Made by a program: the position numbers and the translations under genes. 64,000 nt of DNA from Prionace glauca (Eukaryota > Chordata > Chondrichthyes > Carcharhiniformes > Carcharhinidae), in NCBI GenBank assembly GCA_037974335.1, contig CM075760.1, forward strand, positions 27,429,402-27,493,401, in the 5' to 3' direction. Each line of letters begins with the position of its first letter. The stretch's first letter is position 1. The notes beneath the pieces are model-generated. The model was not told where the DNA came from and ran no database searches. It saw only the letters and a list, made by a program, of their open reading frames with translations. Positions 32,180 through 43,646 of the stretch are shown here, piece after piece.

Positions 32180-32830
32180 AGCTCCCTGTTCTCGGAAGCT
32201 CTATGCTTCGGGTAAAAACGGCAAGTATACCACTTGCCTTGTCAACCGCTTTATCCACCTGTCCTGTTGCATATCGATAACAAGATCCTTCGGAGCTTCA
32301 CACGACCCTTTCCGTCATGGTTTATTCTCTTGTCTTACTTGTCCCCCCCGAATGCATCACTTCACATTCATCCGGATCGAATTCCATTTCCCACTGATCA
32401 ACCCATCTCACCAGCTCGTCTATATTGTCCTGTGACTGGACATTATACACCTGCCTATTTACCGCCTCACAAATGTTTGTATCCTCGGTAACTCACCGAT
32501 CAAGTTCCCACTTTCAAGTCCAAATCATTCATATAAATCACAGATGCAAGGGCCCCAAAACTAATTCCCATCGGATCCCACTGTACACACGCTTCCATTC
32601 TGAAAAAAAAAACGTATTAACCGCTTTATGCTCATGTTCTGCTACATTAATGGACTGCTGTACATGCACTCCCACGTTTCCGCGGAGATTCCAAAGGTTC
32701 TGTGTTTATCATGTATTCCCTTTGCCTTGGTTGTTCCGCCCGAGCGCATCACCTCAAGCTGGCCAACCCGTCGAAGTCCTCCAGTGAACCAAAGCTATCC
32801 TCCTCCCTATTTACTCGTTGAAACGGGGAA
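32180..32830 (-). mobile_element. Old CR1 LINE fragment
   Basis: The minus strand matches the RT and thumb region in decayed form (CATTCATCCGGATCGAATTC is the MEFNPDK region; CCAAAACTAATTCCC the LGP region). Many breaks; no usable frame. Confidence 0.65.
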
Positions 32831-33046
32831 CGGGTTAATGAACTTTGTAATACTGAGAAATTTGTAAAAACAAAAACACTAAAACTTGTTGTCGTGTATC
32901 CAAGAACAGATAAGAGAACAGAAATACACGCTTATGATTTTCCCTGCTAATTGTATTGAGGAATGTGGCTAACCCAGGCAGTATCCATTTTAAGGTTCTG
33001 AGTTAGGAGGCATTTGAGGTTCACGTTGTTTTAATTTAACAAGTTC

Positions 33047-33779
33047 CCAGTCTGTCGAGCACCACCTCTCTAGTAACAGTAATGTCATTAAGACCCTCCA
33101 TTCCTACCACCTTTCCATCGCTAACACCCGGCAAATTATTCACGTCCTCCTCCGTGAAGACAGAAACAAAAAAGTTATTCAAGACCTTAGCCATATCCCT
33201 ATCCCCTACCACTAGCTCCCCTTTCTCATCCTCTAAAGGACCAACGTTTACCCTAGCCAGCCTCTTCCTTTTTATATATTTATAAAAACTCTTGCTATCC
33301 TTTTTTATATTAAGCGCTAGCCCAGCCTCATAGCTTCTCCTACCCTCCTTTATCAATTTCTTTGTCAATCTTTGACATTTAAACCTTTCCCAATCCTCTT
33401 CTCGCCCACTGCTCTTAGCTACTCTAAACTCCTCCGCTTTTAATTTAACACTTTCCGTCACCTCCTTCGTTATCCACGGCTTATTACCTCTCTTCCTACT
33501 GTCCTTTTTAACCATCGGAATAAATTTCTGCTGAGCACCAAGAAAGATTTCCTTAAAGATCCTCCACTGCTCCTCAGCAGACCTACCTTCCAACGCGCTC
33601 CCCCAGTCCACATTCGCCAATTCTTCTCTCATCCTACCATACGCCCCTCTATTCAAACAAAGGACACGTGTCTGGGAACCCACTTTCTCCTCCTCCATCT
33701 GCACCAGAAACTCCCACCATACAATGATCACTCTCTCCAAGAGGATCCTTCACCGCAAGGTCCCTAATTCTACCCGTTA
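33047..33779 (-). mobile_element. CR1 LINE internal fragment
   Basis: Same subfamily as 21176-23210: bases 33047-33480 match 22790-23210 closely. It extends further 5' through the linker between endonuclease and RT (DWGSALEGRSAEEQWRIFKE, RKRGNKPWITKEVTESVKLK) in one open frame, 33036-33740. It lacks the RT core and the 3' end, so a deletion or rearrangement removed the usual 3' part. Confidence 0.85.
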
Positions 33780-33784
33780 AGTGT

Positions 33785-33985
33785 AATAGCCATGCTAAAT
33801 TGCCCCTTAGTGACCAAATGTGTACAGGTTAGGTGAATTGGTCATGCTAAATTTAATCTGAATGACAGTACGAACGGCATGGTTAATAATTGGGATAATG
33901 AGGATAGCGACTGTTCGGGATTGGTGTGGTACAGACCTGATGGGCCAAATAGCCTCCTTCTGCACTGTCAGGTTTCTGAAAGAAG
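33785..33985 (+). repeat. SINE fragment, first family (3' part)
   Basis: CCATGCTAAATTGCCCCTTA, then GATGGGCCAAATAGCCTCCT and TTCTGCACTGTCAGG match the body and 3' end of the SINE at 41640-41905. The head is missing. Confidence 0.7.
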
Positions 33986-34204
33986 TAATGTCAACTTTCA
34001 ATACATTGGCCCCAGTTTCCACTTGAGGGTCGAATTTCCAGAGGAAATATACATGTTCACCTTGCTACTTATGCTCGATGCTCCAGTCTCTTTCCCCTTT
34101 AATTGTGCACTGTGGCTCCAATGTTTTTTTAAAGTTATTTGTTCACCTCGTTTGCCGGTGTAATAACTTGTGGGCAACTCGATAAGGTTTCAGGAAAAAG
34201 AAAA

Positions 34205-35515
34205 TGTTTTAATCGGTACATAGAAACATCGGTACATAGAGAATATAGGAGCAGGAAGTGTCTATTTGGCCCTTTGACCCTGCTCCACCATTAATTACAA
34301 TCATGGCTGATCAGCCAACTCAATTTTCTAATCCTGCTTTCTCCCCATTCACTTTTATTCCATTCACCCCAAGTGCTCCATCTAGCTGCCTCTTGAATAT
34401 ATTCAATGTTTTGGCATCAACTACTTCCTGTGGTGGTGAATTCCATAGGCTCACCACTCTTTGGGTGACAAAATTTCCCCTCACCTCTATTCTAAATGGT
34501 CTAGCCTGAATCCTCAGTCTGTGACCCCTGGTCCTGGACTCCCCCAACCATCAGGAACATCCTCCCTGCATCGACCTTGTCTAGTCCTATTAGAATGTTA
34601 TGAGACTCCATGAGATCCCCCCCTCATTTATCTGAACTCCAGTGAAAACAATCCTAACTCAATCAAACTCTCCTCATACATCAGTCCCACCATTCCAGGG
34701 ATCAGTCTGGTAACCCTTTGCTGCACTCACTCGAGAGCAAGAACATCCTTCCCCAGAAAAGGAGACCAAAACTGCACAAAATATTCTCGCTGTGACCTCA
34801 CCAAGGCCATGCATGTTTGCAACAACACATCCCTGTTCCTATATTCGAAACCTGACTCAATTAAGGCCAATTTGTCTTCTTTACCATCTGCTGCACCTGC
34901 AATCTTAACTTCAGTGACTGGTGCACAAAGGCTGCACATTCCCCTCTCCCAATTCAAAGCCATTTACTTCTTGTTTTTGCTTCCAAAGTGAATAACCTAG
35001 CATTTATCCGAATTATGTTGCATCTGCTTTTGATTTGCCCACTCACCCAGCCTATCCAGTTCATTCTGAAGGATCTCTACATACTCACCACAGCTCACAC
35101 TCCCAACCAACTTGGTAACGTCTGCAAAATTTGCGATCTTACATTTTGTTCCTTCTTTCAAAGCATTAAGGAGCATTGTGAATAGCTGGAGTCCGAGCAC
35201 CGATCCCTCTGGCCCCTTACTAGTTATGGGCTGTCAATTAAAAAAAATAGTAATCCCTACTCTTTGTTTCGTAATATCCATCTAAGTACTCTTCCCCCAA
35301 TCCCATATGCTTTGATCTCGTACGATAATCTCTCATGGGAAATTCTTAAACACTTTCAGAAATTTCAAATGTACCACATCGACCGGCTCCCCCTTGCCAA
35401 CTTTACCCATTACATCTTCAAAGAATTTGAACAGTTTTAGCAAACATGATTTCCCCTTCATAAATCCATGCTGACTGCCTGATCCTACCAATACTTTCTA
35501 AATGCTTTATTGCCA
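34205..35515 (-). mobile_element. Old 5'-truncated CR1 LINE
   Basis: Starts with a 3' tail (ACATAGAAACATCGGTACAT, GAATATAGGAGCAGGAAGTG) and runs back through C-terminal region, thumb and palm (KFADDTK is decayed to FADVTK). Frames are broken in many places. Confidence 0.8.
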
Positions 35516-35739
35516 ATAAGCAAATTAACTATGTTTATCACATGGTCAGACAACATAACTCTGCAATTACACACTGCACCTTCTTGGGTCCAACTACAAA
35601 TCCTTCCCTGGCTCGGAATATGCACCCTTGCACTCAAGCGGCTCATTGGCCCAACTCAACCTCCCATCGGTTCAGGCCTAAACACATGGTCCGTACGATA
35701 ATCTCCATTAAAGGAAACACACTAGTGCAGTTGGGAAAT

Positions 35740-35912
35740 CTCGCACCTTCCTTCACTGTCACTGCATCCAAATCCAGAAGTGCCTTCCCTAACAGCGATG
35801 TGGTTGTACCCACTGGACAGGCTTCAAAAACTCTCCACCCTCTTCTTAAAGACAGCTAGGGATGGACAATAAATGCTGGGATTAGCCAGCAATCCCCACA
35901 TCCCATTAAATC
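35740..35912 (-). repeat. LINE 3'-end fragment, jockey-like
   Basis: CTTCCTTCACTGTCACTGCA, then AGCTAGGGATGGACAATAAATGC and CCCACATCCCATTAAAT. On the plus strand this is the end of the element seen at 36890-37445 (WNSLPN-type C-terminus); by that reading the sense strand may be plus. Diverged. Confidence 0.45.
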
Positions 35913-36271
35913 AATTTCGAATGAAATAGGAAGGTTGAATATTTATGGCCAGTGTCTCCATATTTCCACTTGTCCTGTTCTCAGTGATCCACCCCCATTA
36001 TCCAGGCTAGGTAAATATTATATTCCATTGTGATATGGCAAGTGTTGGATTGAACAGGGTGAAGTGAAGCTGTTTGTTTAGTGACTGTAATTGATGTCTG
36101 TCTCCATGGATCTGATCAGTGTGCCTGGATGGTTTTCCCTCTTCTATTAAGAAGGGATTCCGTTCAATGTGTTGTCCCATTGAATTAACGGGAGCAACAA
36201 CTCGGACACTAACAAAGATCAGCGGCTGTGCAGAGAGAGGGAGGGAGAGGAGAGATCAGAGTTTGGGAACG

Positions 36272-36476
36272 ATGGATTGGAATGTTCCAGTAATGGATCA
36301 GAATCTGGTAACGACGGATTGGAATGTTCCAACACAGCACAGGAATTTTGCTGAGGATCTTCTCTTTCTTTCTGAAAATTGGTTTGGTCCGGTACCATTA
36401 ACATATATCATCGCTCATGTGCTCTGGGTTATTCAAGGGGTTTACTATCCAATCTTGGCTATTGTTGGTGTCCCTG
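36272..36476 (+). CDS. GPR139-like receptor, gene C, exon 1
   Basis: First coding exon of the third receptor, 205 nt from the ATG chosen, ending in phase 1 at a GTAAGT donor. The end peptide GVYYPILAIVGVP matches genes A and B. Here the N-terminus before TM1 is about 45 residues longer, with a near repeat (TMDWNVPVMDQN, TTDWNVP). The frame stays open upstream to 36119, so the true start could be further 5'. A later Met at residue 8 is another option. Confidence 0.75.
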
Positions 36477-36699
36477 GTAAGTCTGTTTCCACTTATTCTA
36501 CTTGCCATCTATTTCTCATTGCTTTACTCTCCTTATTTGATTCTGGAACTATGGAGTCCATTGGCTTCAGTTCCACTCTTAATCTGTGCTCCCTGTCCAT
36601 TGACTCCAATCCTGAACCTGAAGCCAGTCCGCACTGATTACACTCTCCATTAACCCTTTGATCTTAAGCTGATCACTCACCCCTTTTCCCATGCAGCCA

Positions 36700-36840
36700 T
36701 ATAACACATTGGTTAGACATTATTTCGGGTATTGTGCTCAATATTGTTCATCACACTAGCTGTAGGGTGAGGAATCTTTGGAGGCAGTGCAAAGAGAGTT
36801 CACCAGGATGCTACCATTTACCAGAAACTCATCTGGTCTC
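36700..36840 (+). mobile_element. CR1 LINE fragment
   Basis: AACACATTGGTTAGACATTA then GTTCACCAGGATGCTACCAT corresponds to the ALVRPHLEYC and RRFTRML region of CR1 ORF2. It may continue at 37450 after the inserted LINE. Confidence 0.55.
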
Positions 36841-36889
36841 ACCAGACAAACACAGTGGCGACGAAAGCAGGTCAGGGGCGAGGGATACT

Positions 36890-37445
36890 GTGGCGAATAT
36901 ATCACCTCCTCACTGCACAAAGCCTAGTCCCATCTATAAGGCGCAACTCAGGAGTGTGATGGAATATTCTGCACTTGCCAGGATGGGTGCAGCTCCCAAG
37001 GAGCTTGACACTATCCAGGAAAAAGCAACCTGCTTGACTGGCACAACATTGCAAACATTCACTCCCTCAATGGCCGATGCTCAGTCGCAGCAGTGTGCGC
37101 TATCTACTAGCTGCACTGGGGAAATTCACCCGAGATCCTTAGACAACACTTTACAAACCCAAGACTACTTCCACCTAGAAGGACAAGGGCAGCAGATACA
37201 TGGGGACACCAACACTTGCAATCTCCCTTCCAAGACACTCAAAACTTGGAAATATGTCATCGGTTCCTTTGCAGTCGCTGTACTAAAATATTGAAAATCC
37301 CTCCTAAAGGACATCTCGGATCAACCCACAGCATATGGACTGCAGTGATTGAAAAGAGCTTGCTCACAAACACGTCCTTAATGGCAACAGCGAATAAGCA
37401 ATCTAAAATGCTGGTTACCCAGCACCGCCCATGTCCAAACGAATG
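36890..37445 (+). mobile_element. LINE 3' part, jockey-like
   Basis: The translation reads YKAQLRSVMEYSALARMGAA, KATCLTGTTLQT, then QTQDYFHLEGQGQQIHGDTN and DTQNLEICHRFL in another frame. This is the C-terminal part of a LINE ORF2 common in shark genomes and usually annotated as jockey-like. Frames are broken. Confidence 0.65.
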
Positions 37446-37449
37446 AGTT

Positions 37450-37745
37450 TAAAATATGTTGTGTGGTCTCAAGGACATTGTTTATGAGGAGAGGCTCAAT
37501 AAACTAGAATTGTTTTCACTGAAAGACAATGGCTGAGGGGAGACCAGATAAATGTCTACGGGATTATGAGAGGAAAGGACAGGATGGATCATCAGAGGCT
37601 TTTTTTTCCCAGGATGGGAGTGTCAATTACGAGGTGGCATAGGTTCAAGGTGAGAGGGAGAAAGTTTAAGCGAGAAGTGTGGGTGAAGTTTTTCATGCAG
37701 AGTCTGTCAGGTGCCTGGAACGTGTTGCCAGAGGATGTTGTAGAA
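37450..37745 (+). mobile_element. CR1 LINE fragment
   Basis: TTTATGAGGAGAGGCTCAAT (YEERLNK), ATGAGAGGAAAGGACAGGAT, then the C-terminal GTGTGGGTGAAGTTTTTCAT (FF.Q) and CTGGAACGTGTTGCCAGAGG. Stops at about 37745 without a tail. Confidence 0.65.
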
Positions 37746-37799
37746 TAGAGAGATACAGTCAGAGAGAGGGCAGTAGCTTTTCTTTTTCACGTAATGTTC

Positions 37800-38010
37800 T
37801 ACGCTGAATCCTCAGACTCTGACCCTAGTCCTGGACTCTCCCCATCATCGGGAATTACCTCTCGACATCTACTCGGTTTAGTTCTGTTAGAATTTTAAAA
37901 GTTTCCATGAGATCCCCCTCCCATGCGTCTGGACTCAAGCGAAAATAATCCTTACCTAGTCAATCTCTCCTCTTACATCAGTCCCGCCATCCCCAGAATC
38001 AACCTGGTAA
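37800..38010 (-). mobile_element. Old CR1 LINE fragment
   Basis: CTGAATCCTCAGACTCTGAC and GAGATCCCCCTCCCATGCGT match the 34500-34630 part of the CR1 at 34205, same orientation. Confidence 0.6.
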
Positions 38011-38319
38011 ACATGATAAATCATGATTGGTGTTGACTTTGAGGGCCAAGGGCCTGTTCCTGTGCTATTCACTATATCATGAATCCTAACTATTTTCACC
38101 ACCAGAATCATCTTTAGCTTCACTCCAGCTGTCCCATATCCTGACTCATCTATTCCAGATCTCTGCTGGCTAACCTCCGAGTTACAAAGCTGCAGAGTAA
38201 AGACTCGTCCCAAACTCTGCTGTCCATATATTAGCTTTCACCCATTTAGCATCATGCTTGAGCTCTCTGCCCGCTGTCATCAGCTGATCTGGTAAATACA
38301 TCACCTGATCTAAACCCTC

Positions 38320-39310
38320 CTTTTCTACTTGGACACAGAAGGCAGACGATAGCAGCAGGGGATATTTTTTTCTGAATGGAAGGCTATGACTAGTGGTCTT
38401 TCACAGGGATCCATCCTGGAACTTTTGATCCTCGTACTATATGTACATGAGTTGGAGGAAAATGTAGCTGATCTGATTTGTTTCTTTGCAAAAAGTCCAT
38501 AAAAATTCTGGAGTTGTGGATCGTGAAGAAGATTCACAGGATACAGTAAGGTATAAATGGTTGGAAGTGTGGGTGGAGAAACGGTAGGTGGAGTTTAATC
38601 CGGGCAAATGTGAGATAATGTATTTCGGAAGGTTCAATGCATATAGGAATTATACAACCAATGGTAGAACACGTAGGACATTGACAGGCAAGGAGATCTG
38701 GGTGTACATGTCCACTGATCATTGAAAGTGGAAACGCAAGTGAATAACGTAATCAAGAAGGCAGACAGCATGCTTGTCTTAACTGGTTGGGGCATTGGGT
38801 ATAAAAATTGGTAGGTCATACAATGCAAATGGACAGAAACTTAGTTAGGCCTTATTTGTGTGCAATTCGGGTTTCACACAATCAGAAGTTTTACCAGAAT
38901 GTTGTCTGGTCTGGGGGATATTAGCTATGAGGAGATGTTGGATGGACTCGATTTGTTGAGGGGTTATCTGATCGTGGTTTACAAGATCATGAGCGACATC
39001 GACAGGGTGTTTAGTAGGAATGCCATGTTCGAGTGATGTAGATTTAAGATGTGTGGGGAAAAGATTAGAATGGATGTGTGAGGCAAGTTTATTTTAAAAG
39101 TGGGTAATGATCATCTGGAACGCACTGCCCGGGCAGGAGCAGGTATGCAGGCGGCATCTTAGGGATATTTAGGCAAATACATGAATAGGATGTGATTGGA
39201 CGGCTAGGGGTTCTGTCAGTTAATATGGCTTTAGTTTATGTAGGCATCATGTTCCGAGCAAGTTGAAGGGCCCGTTCCTGTGCTGTACTGTTCTCTGTCC
39301 TCTGTTTTGT
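38320..39310 (+). mobile_element. Old 5'-truncated CR1 LINE
   Basis: Plus-strand remnant from the palm (GGATCCATCCTGGAAC is GSVLG-like) through MEFNPGKCEIMYFG-like GTGGAGTTTAATCCGGGCAA, the thumb, the C-terminal region and a 3' end (AAGGGCCCGTTCCTGTGCTG). Many stops and frameshifts. Confidence 0.75.
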
Positions 39311-39324
39311 TCTTTGAGCTGTCT

Positions 39325-39735
39325 GGAATTGATTGGGAGAGGAGGCTAGCAGATCAGATGGTGGAACAGCAATGCCAGGAGTGGTTTGGATTTAATTCAG
39401 GAGGTACAGCAAAATTTTATGCGAAGAAGAAGCATTAAATGGGAAGAATGAGGCAACCGTGGCTGGTGAGCAAAGTCAGAGATATCATAAAATGCAAACA
39501 AAAACAGCATACCATGTAGTAAAGACTAGTGGGAAGCCTTTAAAAAAAGAAATGAGAGAGAAGACAATTTATGATGGTGTGCTAGCCAATCATATGAACT
39601 AAGTTTTGAAGAGTTTCTTTCGATAAATAAAGGGTGAATGGGAGACAGGAGCATACACTAGGCCGCTGGAAAATAATGCTGTAGAAGTAGTAATGGAGAA
39701 CAGAAAATGGCCGAAGGCCTGAATAGGTTAATTCA
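39325..39735 (+). mobile_element. CR1 LINE internal fragment (linker)
   Basis: GAGGCAACCGTGGCTGGTGA (QPWL.), GTGGGAAGCC, AAATGAGAGAGAAGACAATT and AATAAAGGGTGAATGGGAGA follow the order of the linker between endonuclease and RT in a CR1 relative. It starts right after the tail of the copy before it. Confidence 0.6.
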
Positions 39736-40004
39736 TAAGTTGAGTTGGTATTTTTTTTAATTCACCCAGAGTCCAGGGCAGGTTATTGATGATTTGGACT
39801 TCTGCAAAACTGAGGTTATCTTGTATTGTGTGCATGAACATATTACAGGCAAGCCTGCTGCTATTCAAAACATTCAAGATCAGATTGTAATGTCAATCCC
39901 ACATACTTGCCAATCCATGACAATATTCACACCACCTGCTTAAAAAAATGAAAGACTCTGCCCTCACCAGTTTTAGGAAGTTTCTCCCGTTCCACTGTCA
40001 TGTA

Positions 40005-40415
40005 GTTGCTGGTTGGGAAAGGGTCCCTGCTGCCACGCTGCACGCAATTGGTGGTGGGAGAGGGCCTTATAGCCACTCTGCACGCAATCAGTGGGGTAGA
40101 GAGGAGGGATTCTCTGCCTCTCTGCATGCACACTGGGGTAGGGAGAGAGGCCTCGCCACCTCTCTGCATGCACTGTGGGGTAGAGAGGAGGCTAAGCTGC
40201 CCCTCTGCATGCACAGTGGCTTAGGGAGGGAGTCTCGATGCTCCTCTGCATACACAGTGGCGTAAGGAGGGGGGATCTCTGCTTCTCTGCATGCACAGTG
40301 AAGTTGGGAGGGGAGCTCACTGCCTCTTTGCATGCACAGTGTGATGGGGAGGGAGGCCTCGCTGCCTCTCTGCATGCAGAGTGGGGTAGGGAGGGGGCCT
40401 TGCTGTGACTCCACA
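40005..40415 (+). repeat. 41-bp minisatellite
   Basis: About 9-10 imperfect copies of a unit containing CTCTGCATGCACAGTGGGGT, spaced close to 41 bp (cores near 40117, 40160, 40202, 40241, 40283, 40324 and 40364). Because 41 is not a multiple of 3, repeated Cys-Met-His-rich open frames appear in several frames on both strands; none is a gene. Confidence 0.88.
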
Positions 40416-40734
40416 TGCAATTGTTGTGGTGGAAGGAGGGGGTGATTGGTCCAAGTGTTGGGAGGCTGAGTAGGTGCTATGTTCGTTCGGGAGCTCCTCA
40501 CAAAGAGCTGCAGCTCCAGACTATCTGGGGGTAGCTGTTGCGTTGAAACGAGCTGCAGCAGCAGAGGGCTGACAGATGTCTCTCTCAGACCAGGCCGCTC
40601 ACTGCTGGCTGCAATTGTACATTTGCAACCACATCGGTTCGGAACATGGTTGGTATCCCAACCAACGCAGTGAAAGCTTTAAGAGATGGGGTCACTGCTG
40701 AGGGTGGTGTGACAGCCATCGAGTTTTAGTGGCA

Positions 40735-41635
40735 AAAAATGTGGCCCTTCAACCCATTATGTCTGAACTGGTCATCAAACAGCTACCCAATCGAATCGCA
40801 TTTTCCAGCACTCAATCCACAGCCTTGTATGCTCTGGTGTTTGAATTGCTGATCTAAATGCCTCTTGTGGTTGTCCCCGCTTCTACCATCCTTTCAGGCC
40901 CTGAGCGGCAGATCCCAGCACCCCGTGGATGGAAATATTTTTCCTCAAATCCACAGAAAAATCTACCCTTTTCCTTAAATCCGCGCTCCTCTAGTTATTG
41001 ACACATCTACTAAAGGGGGAAAAAAAGTTTCTTCCTATCTATGTGCCGCATAATTTTGTACATATCGCTCAGGTCCCCTCCCCCCACCTGAAAGCGCTCC
41101 CCACCACCACCCCCACACTCACTCCCCTTACAGCCGTCTCTGCTCTAAGGTAGCCAACTCAGACAAACCATCCTCTCCTCACATCTGAAACTCTCCAGGC
41201 CAGGCACCATCCTGGTGAATCTCCTCTCCACTGTCTCCAGTGCAATTGCATCCTTCCTGTAGTGTGATGACCAGAGTTGCACACAGTTTTCCTGCTCTGG
41301 TCTAAACAGCATGTTACACACTTCCATCACAACCTCTGAACTCTTATATTCTATGTTGTGTCTGCAAAATGCAAATGTACTAAATGTTGCCTTAACCTCC
41401 TAATGTACCTATCTTGCTGTCTTCAATGATCCTCATATATGCACCCCACATTCAGTCTGGGCCTTTGCATTTCCTCACACTCTACTGTTCATTGTGCATT
41501 TCTTTTCCCTCTTAGTTCTCCCAAAATGCATCATTTCACACTTTCCAGGTTTAAATTCTATTTGTCTATGCGTTTCCTCGGTACATCTGCTCACATTGCG
41601 TTTCCTCGGTACATCTGCTCACATCACCAAAGACG
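40735..41635 (-). mobile_element. CR1 LINE, 3' part (interrupted by a SINE)
   Basis: Minus-strand 3' UTR and C-terminal/thumb region. For example 41145-41330 reads EVCNMLFRPEQENCVQLWSS then HYRKDAIALETVERRFTRMV. Copy continues at 41906. Confidence 0.75.
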
Positions 41636-41639
41636 CATG

Positions 41640-41905
41640 TTAGTTTTCTTGTTTGGGTCACTGTCTGTGTAGAGTTTGCATATTTTCCCTGTGTCTGCAT
41701 GGGCTTCCTCCGGATGCTTCAGTTTCCTCCCACATTCCAAAGGCATGTGGTTTCGGTCGATTTGCCAGGTTAAATCGCCCGTAGTGTCAGGGTGACTCGT
41801 TATTGTAAATGCATGGGGCTACAGGGATAGGAGCTGGATGGGATTGTGGTCGGTGCCGACTCTACGGGCCGAATGACCTCCTTCTGCACTGTAGGATTCT
41901 ATGAT
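41640..41905 (+). repeat. SINE, first family, inserted in a CR1
   Basis: CTTCCTCCGGATGCTTCAGT, CATTCCAAAGGCATGTGG, AAATCGCCCGTAGTGTCAGG, ACGGGCCGAATGACCTCCTT, CTGCACTGTAGGATTCTATG. The tRNA-like head is missing. It splits a minus-strand CR1. Confidence 0.85.
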
Positions 41906-42430
41906 TCCTGTAATCTAAGGCTTTCCTCCTCAATATTTACCACATCACCATTTTTTGTATCATTGGCGAACTTACTGATCATACCTCACACATTCCTGTC
42001 TAGAATGTCAATGTGCACTACAAACAACAAAGTACCCAGCATTGATTCCTGTGGAACACAACTGGACATAGCCTTCAGTCACAAAAGCAAACTTCATCAT
42101 TCCCCTCTGCCTCCTGCCTCTCAGCTAATTTTGAATAGAATTTGCAAATTGTCCTGGATCCCTTCAGCTATCATTTTCTTGTTCAGTCGCTCACACGGAA
42201 TTTATCAAAAACATTTCTGAAGTCCATGTATACTACATCGGCTAGGCTTCCCTCATCTACTCATTCAGTCACCTCCTCAATATATTCTAGCAAATTGTTA
42301 GACATGATTTCGCCCTGACAAAGCCATGCTGACTATTTTTCATAAATCCTCAACTCTCGAAGCGGATGTTAATTCTTTCCCTCAGATTGTTTTTCAATTA
42401 TTTCCCTGCCATGGATTTGATGATGTTTGT
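41906..42430 (-). mobile_element. CR1 LINE, 5' part of the interrupted copy
   Basis: Continues the palm region on the minus strand: CATTGGCGAACTTACTGATC (KFADDT reversed), CCTGTGGAACACAACTGG (PQGS region), ATGTATACTACATCGGCTAG (VYMDF region). Decayed. Confidence 0.75.
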
Positions 42431-42469
42431 GTCTTGTCCTTCATCTCGGATGTCTCCAGGACACCTTGT

Positions 42470-42560
42470 TAGATGGAACTATGGCACAGTTGTTAGTACT
42501 GCTGCCCCACAGTGTCAGGGACCCTGGTTCAATCTCTGACATTCCATCATCACCAGTGAA
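42470..42560 (+). repeat. SINE head fragment, first family
   Basis: ATGGCACAGTTGTTAGTACT then CAGGGACCCTGGTTCAATCT: the tRNA-like head with A and B boxes only. Confidence 0.65.
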
Positions 42561-43004
42561 GTTTCTTTTTACTTTGAAATCAGCTCCATTCTCACATATT
42601 GCCTATTGGGATTTCTCTTATTACAAGAACATGTGGTGTTTCTCTTGAAAGGATTCACTTTGAGTAAGTCCAGTATCTCGCAGCTCCCCAATGTCCAGTG
42701 GGCTTTGTAAATTCATTCTCAACCACCCCGTCCCATGTACATCATTAACCTGCACAACGTCACTGGTAAGGCCAGAGACATCATGCTGATGTTCCAACTT
42801 GAGATGTGAAAAACTGAAATGCTTTGATCGGAGTGAAAATCTTGTTTCCTGAGCGCTGTACAAAGCACACTGTACATATAGGAGAGAGGATAGAATGCAA
42901 TGTTGCGGTTGTAGCTAAGATATAGAAAAGATCAACTTAATGAGATGCAGATCCATTCAAATGTCTGATGGCAGCAGAGAACCAGCTTTTCTTAAGTCAG
43001 CAGG

Positions 43005-43285
43005 ATGGAGGCACAATGATTAGCACTGCTACCTCATGTCTCCAGGGACCTGAGTTCAATTCCCGACTTGGATCGCTGTCTGTGTGGAATTTGCGCTTTC
43101 TCCCAGCATCTGTGTGGATTCCCTCCGGATACTCCGGCTTCCACCCATACTCCAAAGATGTGCAGGTAAGGTATCTTGGCCATGCTAAATTCCCCATTGG
43201 AGCCCTGGGATATGTATGTTAGAGAAAAATATGTGGGACTTCGGGGATCGAGGCTGTGTGGGATTGTGGTCAGTGCAGGAGTCAC
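43005..43285 (+). repeat. SINE, first family, nearly complete
   Basis: tRNA-like head (GGAGGCACAATGATTAGCAC, B box GAGTTCAATTC), conserved body (TCCCTCCGGATACTCCGGCT, CTCCAAAGATGTGCAGG, GGCCATGCTAAATTCCCCAT) and 3' part (GGATTGTGGTCAGTGCAGG). It resembles tRNA-derived elasmobranch SINEs (HE1-like); the family name is from memory and should be checked. Confidence 0.8.
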
Positions 43286-43585
43286 TAAGCTTCAGTGCTC
43301 CAGTTATCCAGAGTGTGTCAGCTGCTAATACATTGGACACTATGGACGGCAGCATCTCACTAAAAGCAAAAGCTTTCTCCCACAGTTGAAAGCAAACAAT
43401 GACGCTTGTATTTTCTGCCAATCGAGTGTGAGATTATTGTTTCTTCCTGTGTTGTGTTAATGGTGGTCACAATGCTGTGGTCCCTTCTCCAGGTTCTGTC
43501 CTGGGTAAATATAATAGAAATTCTGAACTGTCGAGGGATCAGGATCTACCTCTGTCAACTGTTAGTATTGTCCAGAGGGTCAATG
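43283..43585 (+). repeat. Direct repeat, copy 1
   Basis: Matches 44769-45065 in the same orientation. Shared phrases are AAGCTTTCTCCCAC, TGTTTCTTCCTGTGTT, ATGGTGGTCACAATGCT and CAACTGTTAGTATTGTCCAG. Divergence is about 20-25 % by eye. An L2/Rex1-like LINE remnant lies between the copies. Confidence 0.8.
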
Positions 43586-43646
43586 GACTCATTGTGCACT
43601 TTAAGAATTCTATGAGTCGTTTGGTGCATGTCCTCAAAACATTTAT

